Of a DNA stretch of 7,518 bases, positions 1 through 6,175 are shown piece by piece. The position numbers were made by a program, and so were the translations under genes. This DNA is from Anaerolineae bacterium (GTDB lineage Bacteria; Chloroflexota; Anaerolineae; Aggregatilineales; Phototrophicaceae). The stretch lies in the NCBI GenBank assembly GCA_020848855.1, contig JADLHH010000481.1, positions 1-7,518 on the forward strand, read 5' to 3'. Numbering within the stretch: the first letter of the stretch is position 1; each line of letters opens with the position of its first letter. The notes below the pieces were generated by a model. That model worked only from the letters and a program-made list of their open reading frames with translations. It was not told the DNA's origin and made no database searches.

Positions 1-189
1 CTCATTCTGAATCATCGATATCTGCTCCGTGTGCTCAAAGAATATACAACCTACTACAATGTCGCCCGTTCGCATCAAGGCATTCACCAACAAGCTCCCA
101 TTCCGTTCTCCAGTCCGCAGCACGGCAACATCCATTGCCGTGACGTTCTTGGCGGCATTCTGCACGACTACTACCGTGAACCTGCCTGA
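1..189 (+). CDS. Integrase-core (rve-type) transposase, C-terminal end only
   Basis: This reading frame is open at the left edge of the window and ends at TGA 187-189, giving 62 codons with no internal start; the body of the gene lies to the left. The visible protein has the typical tail of DDE integrase-core transposases: a helix with LLRVLKEYTTYYN, then the R-S-H-Q-G motif and a Gln-rich turn (HQQAPIPF), and a closing VLGGILHDYYRE element. Many environmental bacterial integrase-type transposases end in a similar V-L-G-G-L-H-x-x-Y-x-R motif. The DDE residues themselves are not visible, so activity cannot be judged. It is convergent with the large minus-strand operon and marks a mobile-element boundary about 200 bases from the operon's 3' end. 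The family assignment (IS481-like or another integrase-core group) is uncertain; the general call is fairly secure. Confidence 0.82.
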   Translation, partial: LILNHRYLLRVLKEYTTYYNVARSHQGIHQQAPIPFSSPQHGNIHCRDVLGGILHDYYREPA

Positions 190-195
190 ATCCTC

Positions 196-212
196 CCTCA
201 GATGAGGTTTTT
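196..212 (+). terminator. Weak terminator-like hairpin after the transposase
   Basis: CCTC at 196-199 can pair with GAGG at 204-207 around an AGAT loop, followed directly by five T at 208-212. It starts 7 bases after the transposase stop codon, the expected place for a terminator on the plus strand. The stem has only four pairs, so termination would be weak and the structure may be chance. Confidence 0.25.
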
Positions 213-244
213 CCACCATTCACGATACCAAAGTGTTCGGCTAA

Positions 245-376
245 ACAGCAGCGTTATCGATTGGTTTCACGGTCGCGCTCGATGCGCTGTGGGGTGGACC
301 GATCAGCGGCGCGGTCACTTGGTCCGGCGCTGTCGCCTATCAACTAATCCGTGAACCGACGTCCGCGAACGAATGA
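245..376 (+). pseudogene. Possible aquaporin-family remnant (MIP C-terminal part, NPA loop missing)
   Basis: Between stops at 242-244 (TAA) and 374-376 (TGA) the plus strand reads a 43-residue peptide. It contains SIGFTVALDALWGGPISGA and ends in AVAYQLIREP. The first part resembles the fifth membrane helix of aquaporins running into the G-G-P-x-S/T-G-A sequence that normally precedes the second NPA motif; the last part resembles the end of the sixth helix (A-x-x-Y-x-L-x-R). The intervening N-P-A-R-S segment and most of helix six are absent, and there is no plausible start, so this would be an internally deleted, dead fragment. The resemblance is by eye and the fragment is short; a chance hydrophobic frame remains possible. 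It lies between the transposase tail and the operon, consistent with rearrangement at this edge. Confidence 0.4.
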
Positions 377-388
377 GCGCCACGCTCA
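374..388. other. Six-base-pair palindrome at the 3' end of the operon
   Basis: TGAGCG (374-379) and CGCTCA (383-388) form a perfect inverted repeat around a CCA loop. The right arm contains the stop codon of the minus-strand isomerase gene and the left arm contains the stop of the plus-strand aquaporin-like fragment. On the minus strand it is followed by ATTCGTTC, which lacks a proper T run, so it is not a convincing intrinsic terminator. It may still protect the 3' end of the operon mRNA. Confidence 0.3.
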
Positions 389-1828
389 GACGTTCACGCC
401 TTCGAGTTGGACGTAATCGGCATAGGGAATCGGCTTGATCACGTCGATGCCCTTCCAGGCGGCGAACTCCAGCAGTTCGCTGCCGACGCTTCCCTGCCCG
501 ACCGCATAATGATGCTCGTGCCCGGTCACCGTCAGCGTGTTCACCAGATCGATCTGGCTGATCGGCGTCCCATTGAGGCGGAATTCGCTGAACCAGCCGC
601 GCGTCCCGTTGTAGCCGTTCGACGGGCGCTCGACGACATTGGCTTCCAGTGCGAGCAGAGTCGCGCCATCGTGACTGAAGTAGGTGATGGTGGTCGGCTG
701 GGGCGCGAAGACCAGATCGCCCGCCACACCATAGCGCGTCTCGGTCTTGCGTCCCAGTGTGGCATGATCGACCCATTTGATGCCGTCCGCGTTGGCGAAG
801 TGGCGCGGCGAGACGCCGCAGTGCCACAACAGCACATCTCCCGCCTCTGGGTTGAGCACCGCCATGTCGAGCAGGGTGGATGAGCCGTGACGCGCCGTCA
901 GGTTGTTGAGCAGATACATGCCCAGCGCGCCGAGCACGTCGCCCTCGCAGGCGACGGCGACTCCGTCCTCGCTGCCGAGCCAGCTATACGCCATGCACGG
1001 CGCGACGCGGTATAGCTGCTGAATCTCCGACCAGCAGGCGACCGCCAGCGCGTCATAGTCCTGTTCGCGGATCAGGTCGCGCATCGCCAGATACAGCCGC
1101 GCCACCCGGTCAAATGCTGTGTCCTCGCTCACGATGATGGCGCTAGCAGCGCCCTTCACGTCGCGGACAACCTGTGCGACCGGCTGCGGATCGTAAGCCT
1201 TCGCGCGCTCGACCAGCTCGGTCATGGTGTGCGCGGCAATCGTGCTGCCGAGCCGCTGTTTGACCCGATCCGCGTCGAACTGCATGTTGGTGAAGCCCGG
1301 CACGAGTCCGCCGATCCAGCCGATACGCGCCCGCTCCATATTCTTGACGGCAGTCAGCGCGCGGATGGTGATGCCGAAACGCCGCCGGAAGTCGTCGTCC
1401 TCGACCTGCCCGTAGAACCACTTGAACGGGATGCTCTCAGCGCTCAGGTCGCGCCTGAGGATGCTGGCGAAATGGCTCATGGAGACGAACGAGTGCAGCT
1501 TGATGTCGCCTTCGCGCTCCGGCTCTGGCGTCGCCCATAAGCCGAGGCGGGGCGCGGCGTGCGCTAGCGGCGGAAGCTGCTCGCCCATGCTGCACCCCGA
1601 CGTTTGCAGCATCAGAAAATCGACGTTCTGCGCTTTCAGGTAACGGGCGGCGGCTTCGGCGGCTTCCACGCTCATCACGGCATCGCTGACGGCGACCAGA
1701 TCGAAGTCGAGTTCCTGCGCCAGCCGGGTCAGCCCGTCGATGGCGCGCTCGCGCTGGCGGTACTCGCTGGCAAAATAGCTGGAAATCGACGTGCCAACGA
1801 ATCCGACGCGCAGTTTATGCTTCGCCAT
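386..1828 (-). CDS. L-fucose/L-arabinose isomerase-family protein (COG2407-like)
   Basis: This 480-residue protein belongs by overall pattern to the FucI/AraA sugar isomerase superfamily, metal-dependent enzymes that interconvert aldoses and ketoses. The N-terminal part (about 1-170) has the Rossmann-like opening KLRVGFVGTS and an LQTSGCSMGEQLP loop. The later part carries likely metal ligands: Glu268 in ACWSEI, Glu295 and Asp297 in ACEGDVLGAL, and histidines at 336 (LWHCG) and 437-440 (TGHEHHYA); which of these bind metal is inferred from family layout. At 480 residues it is shorter than E. coli-type FucI (about 590) and nearer AraA length, so substrate is open. The start at 1828 is chosen because GGAAGGA lies 8 bases upstream; an ATG at 1852 in the same frame has no such site. 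It overlaps the end of dhaL by 14 bases and is the last gene of the operon. Related isomerases act on several sugars, including modified ones. Confidence 0.8.
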   Translation of the reverse strand: MAKHKLRVGFVGTSISSYFASEYRQRERAIDGLTRLAQELDFDLVAVSDAVMSVEAAEAAARYLKAQNVDFLMLQTSGCSMGEQLPPLAHAAPRLGLWATPEPEREGDIKLHSFVSMSHFASILRRDLSAESIPFKWFYGQVEDDDFRRRFGITIRALTAVKNMERARIGWIGGLVPGFTNMQFDADRVKQRLGSTIAAHTMTELVERAKAYDPQPVAQVVRDVKGAASAIIVSEDTAFDRVARLYLAMRDLIREQDYDALAVACWSEIQQLYRVAPCMAYSWLGSEDGVAVACEGDVLGALGMYLLNNLTARHGSSTLLDMAVLNPEAGDVLLWHCGVSPRHFANADGIKWVDHATLGRKTETRYGVAGDLVFAPQPTTITYFSHDGATLLALEANVVERPSNGYNGTRGWFSEFRLNGTPISQIDLVNTLTVTGHEHHYAVGQGSVGSELLEFAAWKGIDVIKPIPYADYVQLEGVNV

Positions 1829-2456
1829 GCTGATTTTCCTTCCAATAAGCATTCATCGCCGCGAACATGACGCCGATGGAGCGCGCGCCGGCATCGACAT
1901 GACCGAGCGCCCGTTCGCCGACAAAGCGGGCGCGACCGTGCTGGGCGACCATGTTGGCGGTCGCCTGCGCGCCTTTGGCGGCGGCTGCCGCCGCCTGCTC
2001 GAACGACTCGTCCAGCGCTGCGCCCGCTTCGAAAGCGTCAACAGCGGGCTGAAGCGCGTCGATCATGGTCTTGTCGCCGGGCTGCGCCTTGCCGCGCGCG
2101 ATCACGCCGACCAGCGCCGCGTGCCAGAGCGCTTTCATGTCGGCGTGCGAGAGCGTCGCTTTGTCCTTCGCCGCCATACCCGCGCGCAGAAACAGCGTAC
2201 CGTAGAGCGCGCCCGACGCGCCGCCCATCCGGTTCATCAGCGATTGAGCGGTCGCGCTCAGGATGCTGGTCGGCGTTGGCTGGTCGAGCGCGGCGACTTT
2301 GTCGGCAGCGTCGGCGAAGGCGACGCTCAGCGACGTGCCGTGATCGCCGTCGCCGAGCGCCGAATCGAGGCGGTTGAGTTCGTCGCGTGATTCGGCGATA
2401 GCAGCGCTGATCGCGGCGATCATGCCGATGAGTTCGTGGATGCCGATCTCGGTCAT
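1815..2456 (-). CDS. dhaL: Dihydroxyacetone kinase ADP/ATP-binding subunit DhaL
   Basis: This 213-residue protein has the usual length of a stand-alone DhaL and all its signatures. They are an all-helical start, the metal-binding aspartates Asp31, Asp36 and Asp38 in LDSALGDGDHG (matching D30/D35/D37 of E. coli DhaL), the nucleotide loop GGASGALYG at 78-86, GDKTMIDAL at 127-135, and the C-terminal GERALGHVDAGARS at 180-193. It supplies the nucleotide site that phosphorylates substrate held by DhaK, in the cytoplasm. In PTS-linked systems DhaL carries a permanent ADP recharged by DhaM; no DhaM is present here, so the phosphoryl donor could be ATP or a DhaM encoded elsewhere. The ATG at 2456 overlaps the dhaK stop as ATGA, which sets this start rather than a longer one at 2501; the ribosome site is weak, so translation is probably coupled to dhaK. 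Confidence 0.92.
   Translation of the reverse strand: MTEIGIHELIGMIAAISAAIAESRDELNRLDSALGDGDHGTSLSVAFADAADKVAALDQPTPTSILSATAQSLMNRMGGASGALYGTLFLRAGMAAKDKATLSHADMKALWHAALVGVIARGKAQPGDKTMIDALQPAVDAFEAGAALDESFEQAAAAAAKGAQATANMVAQHGRARFVGERALGHVDAGARSIGVMFAAMNAYWKENQHGEA
1837..1843 (-). promoter_or_regulatory. Ribosome binding site of the isomerase gene
   Basis: GGAAGGA on the minus strand, 8 bases before the ATG at 1828. It is embedded in the Trp-Lys-Glu codons near the end of dhaL and decides the isomerase start against the upstream in-frame ATG at 1852. Confidence 0.65.
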
Positions 2457-3469
2457 GGCGCGACCATCTTCAGATACGCGCCGTTCGCCGGGGCATCCCA
2501 CAACCGCTTGAGTTCATCGTCGACCCGGCAGAGCGACAGCGCGAATCCTGCCGTCTCCTGGGTGGTGGCATACGCGCCGATCCACGACCGGTAGACGCCG
2601 ACGCCAGCCGCACTCAGCCGTTCGGCGACGCGGCGGTAGAGGATGAACAACTCCATCAGGGTCATGCTGCCGCTGTTGTTGAGCAACACCAGCACCTCGT
2701 CGCCAGACGCGAAGGGCAGGTCTTCGAGAATTGGCGGGAGCATCAGATCAATCGTCGCGTCGGCGGAGACCAGCTTCTGCCGCCCCATACCAACTTCGCC
2801 ATGTACACCCATGCCGATCTCGATCTGGTCGTCGGGCATCTCGAACATGGTCTCGCCGGTGACCGGGTGGGCGCAGGAGGTCAGCGCGACGGCGAGCGTG
2901 CGGCTGTTATCACGGATTTTTTCGGCGAGCGACTTGCACGCCGGCAGCGAAGCGCCCGTTTCGGCAGCCGCGCCGAGCATCTTCCAGACGAAGAACAGCC
3001 CGGCAGAGCCACGCCGATCTGGCTCGCGTCCTTTGGGAGCGCTGGAAATGTCGTCGTACAGCACAACCATCTCGACGTTCGACGTGCCTTCCATTTCACA
3101 CAGTTCGAGCGCCATCTCGGCGTTCATCAGGTCGCCGGCGTGATGCGAGACGCACACCAGCACGCCCGCGCCCCGGTCGGCAGCTTTGATGCCATCGAGG
3201 ATACGCTCCGGTCCTGGCGCGGTGAAGATTTCGCCGGGGATATTCACGTCGAACAATCCCTCGCCGACCAGCCCGATCATGGCGGGTTCGTGACCGCTGC
3301 CGTTGCCGATCACCAGCCCAACTTTGCCCGCCGCTTTCGGCTGGCGGCGGACGATCAGCCCTGTGTCGGTCAGGCGCACGATGTCGCCGTAAGCGCTGGC
3401 GAAGCCCGCCAGCATTTCGGTGAGGATGTTTTCGGGTCGATTGATCAGTTTCTTCTTGCGCACCGACAT
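2453..3469 (-). CDS. dhaK: Dihydroxyacetone kinase substrate-binding subunit DhaK (divergent)
   Basis: This 338-residue protein matches DhaK, which binds dihydroxyacetone or related short ketoses covalently and presents them to DhaL. It opens with KKLINRPENILTEMLAGF, typical of the family. Key residues are present: GNGSGHEP at 55-62 (His60), Asp113 in the AGD motif, the Asp-Asp pair 139-140, and His223 in GMGVHGEVG, the histidine that forms the hemiaminal with substrate; these correspond to H56, D109 and H218 of E. coli DhaK. Some conserved patches differ from the usual form: SHHAGDLMNAEMA stands where NYTGDxxNFxxA is common, and GNGSG replaces GGGSG. That suggests a divergent branch, perhaps with another ketose as substrate. 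The start at 3469 follows a GGAG 5 bases upstream; the same frame stays open to 3733 but the extra part lies inside the DUF35 gene and does not look like DhaK. Confidence 0.88.
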   Translation of the reverse strand: MSVRKKKLINRPENILTEMLAGFASAYGDIVRLTDTGLIVRRQPKAAGKVGLVIGNGSGHEPAMIGLVGEGLFDVNIPGEIFTAPGPERILDGIKAADRGAGVLVCVSHHAGDLMNAEMALELCEMEGTSNVEMVVLYDDISSAPKGREPDRRGSAGLFFVWKMLGAAAETGASLPACKSLAEKIRDNSRTLAVALTSCAHPVTGETMFEMPDDQIEIGMGVHGEVGMGRQKLVSADATIDLMLPPILEDLPFASGDEVLVLLNNSGSMTLMELFILYRRVAERLSAAGVGVYRSWIGAYATTQETAGFALSLCRVDDELKRLWDAPANGAYLKMVAP

Positions 3470-3471
3470 GA

Positions 3472-3993
3472 TCACTCCAGTGGGACAAAGCGCATCAGGT
3501 GGATGGGGTGGAACACGGCATGATCGACGTACTGCACGCGCACGCGCATCCCAATCGTAACCGATTCGGGCGGCGCGTCCAGCAGGTGCGGAAACAGCGT
3601 CGAAGCACCGTCGAGCAGCACGTATGCCAGCACGTAGGGCGTCGCCAGCGCTTCCACGTCGGGATTGCTGCCCGGCGAGAAGTGCAGCACGGAAAACGTC
3701 TCGACCGTCCCCGTGCCCGGCAGATCGATCCATTCGGCGATCTGCGTGCAGTCCGGGCAGAGCGGGCGCGGCGGGGCGTAGACGCGCCCGCAGTTCGGGC
3801 AGCGCGTCGCCATGAAGCGGCGATTTTCAAGCTCTGCAAAGAAGCGCGAATACTTGCCCAGACTGTGGGTGTAGCGTTGCGCCATTTCGAGATTCAGCCG
3901 CTCAATCAGCCGGAAATCTGCCCAGGGATCATGCGGGTGCTTCAGCGGATCGGGAACGGTTTGCAGGTCCTTCTTGCTGGTCACGTCTGCCAT
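3472..3993 (-). CDS. DUF35 zinc-ribbon/OB-fold protein, partner of the thiolase-like protein
   Basis: A 173-residue protein with the standard DUF35 layout: a helical N-terminal part, then a rubredoxin-like zinc ribbon with Cys65, Cys68, Cys79 and Cys82 (CPNCGRVYAPPRPLCPDC), then an OB-fold of beta strands from about residue 85 to 170, including GTGTVETFSVLHF and YVLAYVLLDG. DUF35 proteins form complexes with thiolase-superfamily enzymes. Known cases are the archaeal thiolase/HMG-CoA synthase complex, where the DUF35 protein bridges the two enzymes, and the Ltp2 aldolase with the DUF35 domain of ChsH2. The stretch before the zinc ribbon (about 60 residues, predicted helical, charged) is longer than in many relatives. 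The ATG overlaps the upstream thiolase-like stop by one base (TGATG), which strongly suggests coupled, stoichiometric synthesis of the two partners. It is not itself expected to be catalytic. Confidence 0.9.
   Translation of the reverse strand: MADVTSKKDLQTVPDPLKHPHDPWADFRLIERLNLEMAQRYTHSLGKYSRFFAELENRRFMATRCPNCGRVYAPPRPLCPDCTQIAEWIDLPGTGTVETFSVLHFSPGSNPDVEALATPYVLAYVLLDGASTLFPHLLDAPPESVTIGMRVRVQYVDHAVFHPIHLMRFVPLE
3475..3478 (-). promoter_or_regulatory. Ribosome binding site of dhaK
   Basis: GGAG 5 bases before the ATG at 3469. It lies in the last sense codons (Leu-Glu) of the DUF35 gene. It supports the short dhaK start, only 2 bases after the DUF35 stop codon. Confidence 0.6.
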
Positions 3994-5198
3994 CAGTCCC
4001 GCCGTTCAAATATGTTGACGACCGCAATCGTGCCGATCCCGGCGTGGGTGTCGGTGAGACCACGCCGCGCGCTGGTGACCTGACGGCGCGGATCGACCTC
4101 GCTCCACAACTGCTGGACGATCTCAATTGCCTGCACGATCCCGGTCGCGCCGACCGGTGCGCCGCGCCCCAGCAGTCCGCCGCTGGTGTTGACCGGCAGC
4201 GCACCGTCCAGATCAAATACGCCGTCGGCGACGCGCTCGCCGCCCTGACCGACTGGGACGAAGCCCAAATCCTCGACCGCCTGAATCTCGACACCGCTGT
4301 AGCTGTCGTACAACTCGGCAACGTCGATTTGTTCGAGCGGATTGCTGATGCCTGCCATCGCATACGCCTGTTGGGCGGCGGCTTGCTTCGCCCGGAAGTG
4401 CATGATTTGCGGGTAGCGGTCGCCCAGGCGCATCGTGTCGGTTCCGCAGCCTGTCGCCGCGTAATAAACCGCCGGACGCTGCGCGAATTTCGGGCTGTGC
4501 GCCTTCGCCCATGCTTCCGTCGCCAGCAGCATCGCCGCCGCGCCGTCGCTCAGCAGGCTGCAGTCGAGCAGTTTGTACGGCTCGGCAACCGGGCGCGACG
4601 CCAGCACGTCGTTGATGGTCAGGTCCATCGGCTTCTGGGCGATGGGATTAAAGCGCGCGTTGCGGCGGTTGCGCACAGCGACGTGGGCGAACTGCGCCTC
4701 GGTCGTGCCGTAGGCGCGCATGTGGGCGCGCATCATGGCGGCGTAGAAGGCGGTGTACGTCCCGCCGATCATCATCTCCCAGTCGAAATCAGCGGAGAGC
4801 GCGAATAACTGATTCGCCGTTTTGGATGACACGCTGCGCCCGTTGGTCTCACCGCCGTAAACGAGGATCGAGTCGCACAGCCCGCTCTGAATGTGCGCCC
4901 AGGCGGTGCGCAGCGCCAGTGCGCCGGTCGCGCCGCCGCCCTCGACGCGCAGCGTCGGCATCGGCGTCAAGCCGATCTGGTCTTGCAGGATGGCAGCCAG
5001 CGTCATCTGGCGGTTGAAGTGGTCGCTCTCGTAGCTCGCCAGCCCGTGTTGGATAGTCCTGATGTCGGTCACGTCGGCGTCGGCGAGGCAATCGAGCACC
5101 GCTTCGGTCACGAGGTCGCGGATATTGCTGTCGGCGCGGTCGGACGCGAACGGCGTCACGCCGACGCCGACAACAACCGGCAGTCGTGTGTCGGTCAT
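3993..5198 (-). CDS. Thiolase-superfamily (SCP2-thiolase-like) protein lacking the canonical Cys and His; possible Ltp2-type aldolase
   Basis: The 401-residue protein has the full SCP2/lipid-transfer thiolase scaffold: VVGVGVTPF at the start, a RVEGGGATGALAL nucleophile-elbow segment at 84-96, LLSDGAAAMLLA at 215-226, NTSGGLLGRGAPVGATG at 337-353, and TIAVVNIFE near the end. The nucleophilic cysteine expected in the C-A-S/T-G motif is Gly89 (codon GGC), and the histidine expected in G-H-P-x-G-A-T-G is Ala347 (codon GCA). The H-D-C/A-F motif reads YDSYS with Tyr297. A normal acetyl-CoA acetyltransferase reaction is therefore unlikely. Ltp2, a thiolase-like retro-aldolase that works with a DUF35 partner, also lacks the thiolase cysteine and depends on tyrosines, so carbon-carbon cleavage or formation on an acyl-CoA is the leading inference; a non-catalytic role is the alternative. 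A strong GAGGAGG site lies 7 bases upstream, and the start overlaps the aldolase stop as ATGA. Confidence 0.85.
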   Translation of the reverse strand: MTDTRLPVVVGVGVTPFASDRADSNIRDLVTEAVLDCLADADVTDIRTIQHGLASYESDHFNRQMTLAAILQDQIGLTPMPTLRVEGGGATGALALRTAWAHIQSGLCDSILVYGGETNGRSVSSKTANQLFALSADFDWEMMIGGTYTAFYAAMMRAHMRAYGTTEAQFAHVAVRNRRNARFNPIAQKPMDLTINDVLASRPVAEPYKLLDCSLLSDGAAAMLLATEAWAKAHSPKFAQRPAVYYAATGCGTDTMRLGDRYPQIMHFRAKQAAAQQAYAMAGISNPLEQIDVAELYDSYSGVEIQAVEDLGFVPVGQGGERVADGVFDLDGALPVNTSGGLLGRGAPVGATGIVQAIEIVQQLWSEVDPRRQVTSARRGLTDTHAGIGTIAVVNIFERRD

Positions 5199-6175
5199 GC
5201 GTCTGCCTCCTCATAGGCACGATACCAGTCGGTTGAGACCGGCTCGCAGGCGATGCGGCTCGTCCAGGGTGCGCCGGTTTGCGCGCACGCCGCGAGTCGC
5301 TGCATTCGCTCGCGCCCGGTCGTATCCAGCCAACGCTGCCGCTCGTCCTCGTCGATCATCAGCGCGGCTTCGCCCCACACGGCGCGCCCGACGATGTAGC
5401 CGGACGCGCCCGCCGCGCAGGCAACCTCAACTTGTCGGCAGAAAGCGTCAAAGCTGACCCCGGCGCTCAGCAGCACCCAGGGGACATCTATCGATGCAGT
5501 TAGCTCGGCGCAGGCATCCCGGCACAACGCTTCGTTCGCCTCCAGCACCGGTGTCACCGGAAATTCCAGCTTGAGCACATCCGCGCCAACTGCGGCAACC
5601 CGGCGCGCCGTCTCGATCACGCGCCGCGTGAACTGTCCGTCGTATACAGTCTGGATTTCGCCAATCGGGTACAGGATCGGCTCGGTATAGAGCGGGATGT
5701 CGTGATCGGCGCAGTCGGCGACCACCTGCCGCAGCAGCGCATCCTGTTTCGCCGCCAGTTCCAGCGCGTCGGGATTGTAGTAAAAGAACAGCTTGACCCC
5801 GTCCGCGCCAATGCGCTTGATGCGGACGACGCTCCAGCCGGGCAAGATTTCGACTTCCAGCGGCATTGGCGCAAGCTGGTAATCGGCTTTTTCCAGCTCG
5901 ACTAGCAGCCCGGCGCTGCCCAGATACCCGCCGCTGATCGCCTGCGCCGCGCTGTAGATCGGGTCGAGCAGCACACCGGATATATCTGAGGCGAGGGCGG
6001 CGACCACCTGCCGCTTAAAGGCAATCACCTGCTCGGTGGTGACAGTTTGCGGCGCGGCGGAGTTCATCGCTCGCTTCAGGGCGTCGCTGTGGTCAAGCGC
6101 CAGAATATTGAAATATCCGTCCGGCGTGCTGGCGCGCTGCAGCGCCCGATATTTCCCAACCGTGACCTGCCTCAT
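5195..6175 (-). CDS. Class I aldolase of the LacD / tagatose-1,6-bisphosphate aldolase family
   Basis: A 326-residue TIM-barrel protein, the usual LacD length. Family residues are visible in order: NILALDHSDALKR at 23-35 (Asp28), ADGVKLFFYYNPD at 124-136 (Lys128), YTEPILYP at 163-170 (Glu165, matching the catalytic Glu163 of LacD), GADVLKLEFPV at 197-207 with Lys202 as the Schiff-base lysine (K205 in LacD), and the phosphate-type loops LLSAGVS at 235-241 and GYIVGRAVW at 259-267. Such enzymes cleave ketose (bis)phosphates to DHAP plus an aldehyde; family members include sulfofructose-phosphate aldolases. LacD usually has D-Q-R-G-A/S-L where this protein has D-H-S-D-A-L, so the substrate may differ. 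With DhaK-DhaL alongside, cleavage of an unphosphorylated or singly phosphorylated ketose is possible. The ATG at 6175 overlaps the aldehyde dehydrogenase stop as ATGA and has GGTGA 8 bases upstream; an in-frame GTG at 6190 would add five residues and is less likely. Confidence 0.86.
   Translation of the reverse strand: MRQVTVGKYRALQRASTPDGYFNILALDHSDALKRAMNSAAPQTVTTEQVIAFKRQVVAALASDISGVLLDPIYSAAQAISGGYLGSAGLLVELEKADYQLAPMPLEVEILPGWSVVRIKRIGADGVKLFFYYNPDALELAAKQDALLRQVVADCADHDIPLYTEPILYPIGEIQTVYDGQFTRRVIETARRVAAVGADVLKLEFPVTPVLEANEALCRDACAELTASIDVPWVLLSAGVSFDAFCRQVEVACAAGASGYIVGRAVWGEAALMIDEDERQRWLDTTGRERMQRLAACAQTGAPWTSRIACEPVSTDWYRAYEEADA
5206..5212 (-). promoter_or_regulatory. Strong ribosome binding site of the thiolase-like gene
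   Basis: GAGGAGG, near-perfect anti-Shine-Dalgarno complement, 7 bases before the ATG at 5198. It lies within the last codons (Glu-Glu-Ala) of the aldolase gene and is the best ribosome site seen in the operon, hinting at high expression of the thiolase-like/DUF35 pair. Confidence 0.75.

Noticed and set aside
35..223. Minus-strand 62-codon frame at the left edge
   Set aside because: It is antisense to the transposase tail, which has recognisable integrase-type motifs on the plus strand.
407..883. Plus-strand frame of 158 codons opposite the isomerase gene
   Set aside because: Shadow of a conserved minus-strand coding region; no domain seen.
1815..2501. Longer dhaL version starting at 2501
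   Set aside because: The 15 extra residues fall inside the end of dhaK and are not DhaL-like; the ATGA overlap at 2453-2456 is the normal junction.
2801..3523. Long plus-strand frame of 240 codons opposite dhaK
   Set aside because: It lies antisense to a clearly recognised DhaK, has Arg/His/Ala-rich composition typical of GC-rich shadow frames, and shows no family motif.
2453..3733. Longer dhaK version starting at 3733
   Set aside because: The extra 88 residues are Arg/Ala-rich, lie inside the DUF35 gene and do not match DhaK; the ATG at 3469 has a GGAG and starts the family pattern.
4044..4808. Long plus-strand frame of 254 codons opposite the thiolase-like gene
   Set aside because: Antisense shadow in GC-rich DNA; low-complexity Arg/Ala/Val composition and no recognisable domain.
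3993..5198. Ordinary acetyl-CoA acetyltransferase annotation
   Set aside because: The nucleophilic Cys and the GHP His are both absent in the codons read directly from the sequence.
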